This document shows positions 61,085 through 64,000 of a DNA stretch of 64,000 bases, in pieces (position 1 is the first letter of the stretch; the number at the start of each line of letters is the position of its first letter). Position numbers and translations under genes: made by a program. Under the pieces are notes generated by a model. The model was not told the origin of the DNA. It ran no database searches and saw nothing but the letters and a program-made list of their open reading frames with translations. Where the stretch lies: assembly GCF_030698175.1 (NCBI RefSeq), contig NZ_JAUYNT010000039.1, positions 29,647-93,646 on the forward strand, read 5' to 3'. Source of the stretch: Pseudomonas sp. (GTDB lineage: Bacteria; Pseudomonadota; Gammaproteobacteria; Pseudomonadales; Pseudomonadaceae).

Positions 61085-61369
61085 ATGAGCGAAATCGACG
61101 ACCACGAAGACACTGACGAAGCCTTCACCGCAGCCACCCTCACCCAGGCCATCGAGAATCAGCTCGAAGCCGATAGCCCAGCAGCCGCCAAGGCCACCTA
61201 CAACAAGCTGACGCTGGTCGGTTACCCGCGCGAGGAGATCCTCGAACTGATGGCCCAGGTGCTGGCCTATGAAGTGCGCGCCATGCTCGACGGCGACCGC
61301 CCGTTTAATCTGGTCTGGTACGAACAAGCCCTGCGCGCGCTGCCGGAATTGCCCAAAGAGCCAAGCTAG
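61085..61369 (+). CDS. Conserved hypothetical protein (94 aa, acidic N-terminus)
   Basis: MSEIDDHEDTDEAFTAATLTQAIENQLEADSPAAAKATYNKLTLVGYPREEILELMAQVLAYEVRAML. Confidence 0.78.
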   Translation: MSEIDDHEDTDEAFTAATLTQAIENQLEADSPAAAKATYNKLTLVGYPREEILELMAQVLAYEVRAMLDGDRPFNLVWYEQALRALPELPKEPS

Positions 61370-61416
61370 TTGCGGCCCGGGCGCGCCCGCTAAAACCAGG
61401 TGCGCGGAGCATGCAA

Positions 61417-61430
61417 TTGATCCAGGACAA
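61417..61430. promoter_or_regulatory. Candidate Anr/FNR-type box upstream of the TIGR02647 gene
   Basis: TTGAT-CCAG-GACAA, near TTGAT-N4-RTCAA. Confidence 0.35.
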
Positions 61431-61584
61431 GGATCGCTTTCACAGATTATTTACCAATGGCAACAGAACCCAGCGCACTGCAGCGCAGCTTCGCTACACT
61501 GCTAAAACCCGCAGCCAACTCGGTGCGGATCACTACCGCCGGGCCAGTTGCCCCGGTGCCTTTCTCGAAGAGTCTGGAGCGCCT

Positions 61585-61830
61585 ATGTCGTATACCCCTG
61601 AGCTGATTGCCGAACTGGAAATCCTTACATTGTTCAACCTGGCTAATACCCAGGAAGGCCTCAAGGTTCATCACGTCGCCGCGCCCAAAGCGATTGCCGC
61701 AGCGCTTCGCCTGCATGACAAAGGCCTGATCACCCAAGTCGATGGCGGTTATCTGACCAGCCTTGGCCACGAAGCGGCCACCCACGCCCAAGGCCTGCTG
61801 ACCATCCTCAACGTCGCTGAAACCGCTTAG
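61585..61830 (+). CDS. TIGR02647-type small protein
   Basis: MSYTPELIAELEILTLFNLANTQEGLKVHHVAAPKAIAAALRLHDKGLITQVDGGYLTSLGHEAATHAQGLLTIL. Confidence 0.88.
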   Translation: MSYTPELIAELEILTLFNLANTQEGLKVHHVAAPKAIAAALRLHDKGLITQVDGGYLTSLGHEAATHAQGLLTILNVAETA

Positions 61831-61839
61831 CCTGAAACC

Positions 61840-61871
61840 GGCGGACTGTGCGCTACGCGCCTGAGTCCGCC
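61840..61871. terminator. Hairpin between convergent TIGR02647 gene and phnX
   Basis: GGCGGACT (61840-61847)/AGTCCGCC (61864-61871). Confidence 0.5.
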
Positions 61872-61885
61872 GCCAACCCCGCGTT

Positions 61886-62719
61886 TTATGGCCGCTCGCC
61901 GTTACTCAGGCGCAGCTCGATGGCGTCGAGCACCGCCGGTAATTCGGCAATGCTGGCGATCACATAATGGGCGCCGGCCTGATACAACTTGGCCGCCGCC
62001 GGGCGCGCGCACTCGGCTTGCTCAGCAGGCGCGAGGGCCGACCACTGGGCATGGCTCAAACCCACCTCGTTACCGGAGGCCGACAGCCCGACTGTCCACA
62101 TGCCCGCCGCCAGCCCCTCGTCGATGCCGGGCACGGTGTCGTCGACCTTGACGCAGGCGGCCACGTCGCTGGCGCCGAGGCGGATCAGGTTTTCCAACGC
62201 CATCCACGGCCCCGGTCGGCCACCCGCCGGCAAGTCATCGGTGGCCACCACCCAGTCCGGGGCGTAGCCGGCGGCGGCGGCAATCGGCAGCAGCGCATCC
62301 ATCACCACCCGTGGGTAGCCCGAGCAGGAACCGATTTTTAAGCCCCGCTGACGCAGCGTGGCGATGCACTGCAGCGCACCGGGAATCAGCGCCGAGTAAT
62401 CGCCCACCCGCTCGATTTGCAGCGGAATAAAGGCCGCGTACAACGCATCCACATCGGCATCCTGCATGGCCCGGCCAAAGCGTGCCCGCCAGCGTGCGGC
62501 CACGGATGGCAAACGCCCCAGCGCCTGGATGTGATCCCACTTGGCCAGGCCCATGGGGATGCGCGCCTCGGCCAAGCTGACCTCGATATCGAAGCCGGCG
62601 AACGCCTCGATCAGCACCTGAGTCGGGGCGAAGGAGCCGAAATCCACCACTGTGCCGGCCCAGTCAAAGATCACCGCCTGTAACTGGCCGGTGTAACGGC
62701 GTTGATAGCGGTAAGTCAT
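61886..62719 (-). CDS. phnX: Phosphonoacetaldehyde hydrolase
   Basis: [70 protein letters not shown] motif DWAGT. Confidence 0.96.
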   Translation of the reverse strand: MTYRYQRRYTGQLQAVIFDWAGTVVDFGSFAPTQVLIEAFAGFDIEVSLAEARIPMGLAKWDHIQALGRLPSVAARWRARFGRAMQDADVDALYAAFIPLQIERVGDYSALIPGALQCIATLRQRGLKIGSCSGYPRVVMDALLPIAAAAGYAPDWVVATDDLPAGGRPGPWMALENLIRLGASDVAACVKVDDTVPGIDEGLAAGMWTVGLSASGNEVGLSHAQWSALAPAEQAECARPAAAKLYQAGAHYVIASIAELPAVLDAIELRLSNGERP

Positions 62720-63831
62720 GGTTTTACTCCTGTAGAACACCAACCGAGGTCGTCGAGGGCGGCGCCCAACGCGGCCAGCGCCTGATCGATTTCAGCGTGA
62801 TCGATAGCGCCGATACAGCCGACGCGGAAAGTCTCCAACTGGGTCAATTTGCCCGGATAGAGGATAAAACCGCGCGCCCGCACGGCCTGGTACAGGGCCA
62901 TAAACTGGTAGCTCGGATGCGTTGGCGCATGGGCGGTATAGATGATTGGCGCCTGCACAGCGGCCGGTAGATAAGGCTGCAAACCCAGCGCGGCGAGACC
63001 GGCGCGCAAACGCTCGGCATTCGCCTGATAGCGCGCCAGCCGCGCCGGCTGGCCACCTTCGGCGTGAAATTGATCGAGGGCAGAGCGCAGCGCCGCCAGC
63101 ACATGGGTCGGCGGCGTATAACGCCACTGGCCGGTGCGGGCCAAATAGGCGTGCTGGTCATACAGGTCCAGCGACAAGGAATGGCTGTTGCCCCGGCTGG
63201 CCGCCAGAGCCTGTTTCGCCACCAACACAAAGGCTATGCCCGGCACGCCTTCCAGGCACTTGTTGGCCGACGACACCAGCGCCGCAAACGGCAACTCATG
63301 GGCATCCACCGGCAAGGCGCCGAAGCCACTCATGCTGTCGATAATCAGCTGGCGACCGGCCGCCGCCACCACAGTGGCAATCGCGGCCAGCGGATTGAGC
63401 AGGCCGGTACTGGTTTCACAGTGAATGGCGCCGACATGGCTGATCTGCGGATGGGCGGCCAGATACTCGGCCAGTTGCTGCGGGCACACCGGCTGGTCAT
63501 CGGCAAAATTCAGGGTCGCCACTTGTCGGCCCATGACCTCGGCCAGTTGCGCCATGCGCAGCCCGTAAGCGCCATTGACCAGCACCAGCAAGGCGCCGTC
63601 GCGCGGCACCAGGGTGCCGATAGCCGCCTCCACGGCGAAGGTGCCGGAGCCCTGCAAGGGCACACAGACATGGCTGTCCTGGGCCTGGGCAATCGCCAGC
63701 AAATCGGCGCACACACCCGCCGTCAGGGCATTGAAACGGCTGTCCCAGGAGCCCCAATCATTCAGCATCGCGGTCTTGGTGGCCAGGCTGGTGGTCAGCG
63801 GGCCGGGGGTGAGGAGAATGGCGTCACGCAT
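62716..63831 (-). CDS. phnW: 2-aminoethylphosphonate--pyruvate transaminase
   Basis: [54 protein letters not shown] lysine region [12 protein letters not shown]. Confidence 0.96.
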   Translation of the reverse strand: MRDAILLTPGPLTTSLATKTAMLNDWGSWDSRFNALTAGVCADLLAIAQAQDSHVCVPLQGSGTFAVEAAIGTLVPRDGALLVLVNGAYGLRMAQLAEVMGRQVATLNFADDQPVCPQQLAEYLAAHPQISHVGAIHCETSTGLLNPLAAIATVVAAAGRQLIIDSMSGFGALPVDAHELPFAALVSSANKCLEGVPGIAFVLVAKQALAASRGNSHSLSLDLYDQHAYLARTGQWRYTPPTHVLAALRSALDQFHAEGGQPARLARYQANAERLRAGLAALGLQPYLPAAVQAPIIYTAHAPTHPSYQFMALYQAVRARGFILYPGKLTQLETFRVGCIGAIDHAEIDQALAALGAALDDLGWCSTGVKP

Positions 63832-63883
63832 TACAAATGACCTCTTGGCTAGTGGTGAAAGTTTGTAGATACTCTGTTGGAGG

Positions 63884-64000
63884 TCAAGCTTTCACTTGGT
63901 GAATGCTGCTGAACAGTTTGCTGGAATCAAAGCGCTCGCCCTGCTGGATGCAGGCCCAAACGCCGGTCAGATACTTGCGCATCACTGCGCACAAGGCTTG
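63884..64000 (-). mobile_element. IS110-family-like transposase, C-terminal fragment visible (rest beyond the right edge)
   Basis: Reverse-strand reading: QALCAVMRKYLTGVWACIQQGERFDSSKLFSSIHQVKA*, typical of IS110-family transposase C-termini. Confidence 0.72.

Noticed and set aside
61457-61490. Second copy of the 30080-30100 sequence (GGCAACAGAACCCA...CTTCGCT)
   Set aside because: Only a 14-nt exact match plus a short downstream similarity; could be chance and no inverted partner was found.

Overview
GC-rich gammaproteobacterial chromosome segment. Gene content and order match the Pseudomonas gcv-ubiH-pepP-zapA-6S-fau ... rho-trxA-ppx-ppk-hemB ... algP-algQ/rsd-dsbB-hemYXDC-algR-algZ-argH backbone. 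I support about 60 protein genes, one clear ncRNA (6S RNA, between zapA and fau), several intrinsic-terminator-like hairpins, a REPIN, and an IS110-type transposase fragment at the right edge. The accessory-looking parts are: (i) a norR-hmp-AI-2E block between the permease and binding-protein genes of an iron ABC transporter; (ii) a compact three-gene NIS-siderophore-type operon (IucA/IucC synthetase, MFS exporter, IutA-like TonB receptor) behind a Fur-box-like site; (iii) phnWX next to the IS110-type fragment. The most unusual non-coding signal is a dispersed set of intergenic long-hairpin elements. Two of them (23353-23471 on + and 51803-51920 on -) have nearly identical flanks but unrelated stems that are self-complementary in each copy, which looks like covariation. 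Three other intergenic elements share the inner-hairpin style, including a cloverleaf-like composite at 29826-30090. Other observations: a 30-bp duplication of the rsd 3' end that keeps the encoded peptide, and a G-quadruplex-forming heptamer repeat upstream of terC. All calls come from reading the sequence and the supplied ORF translations; no database search was run.
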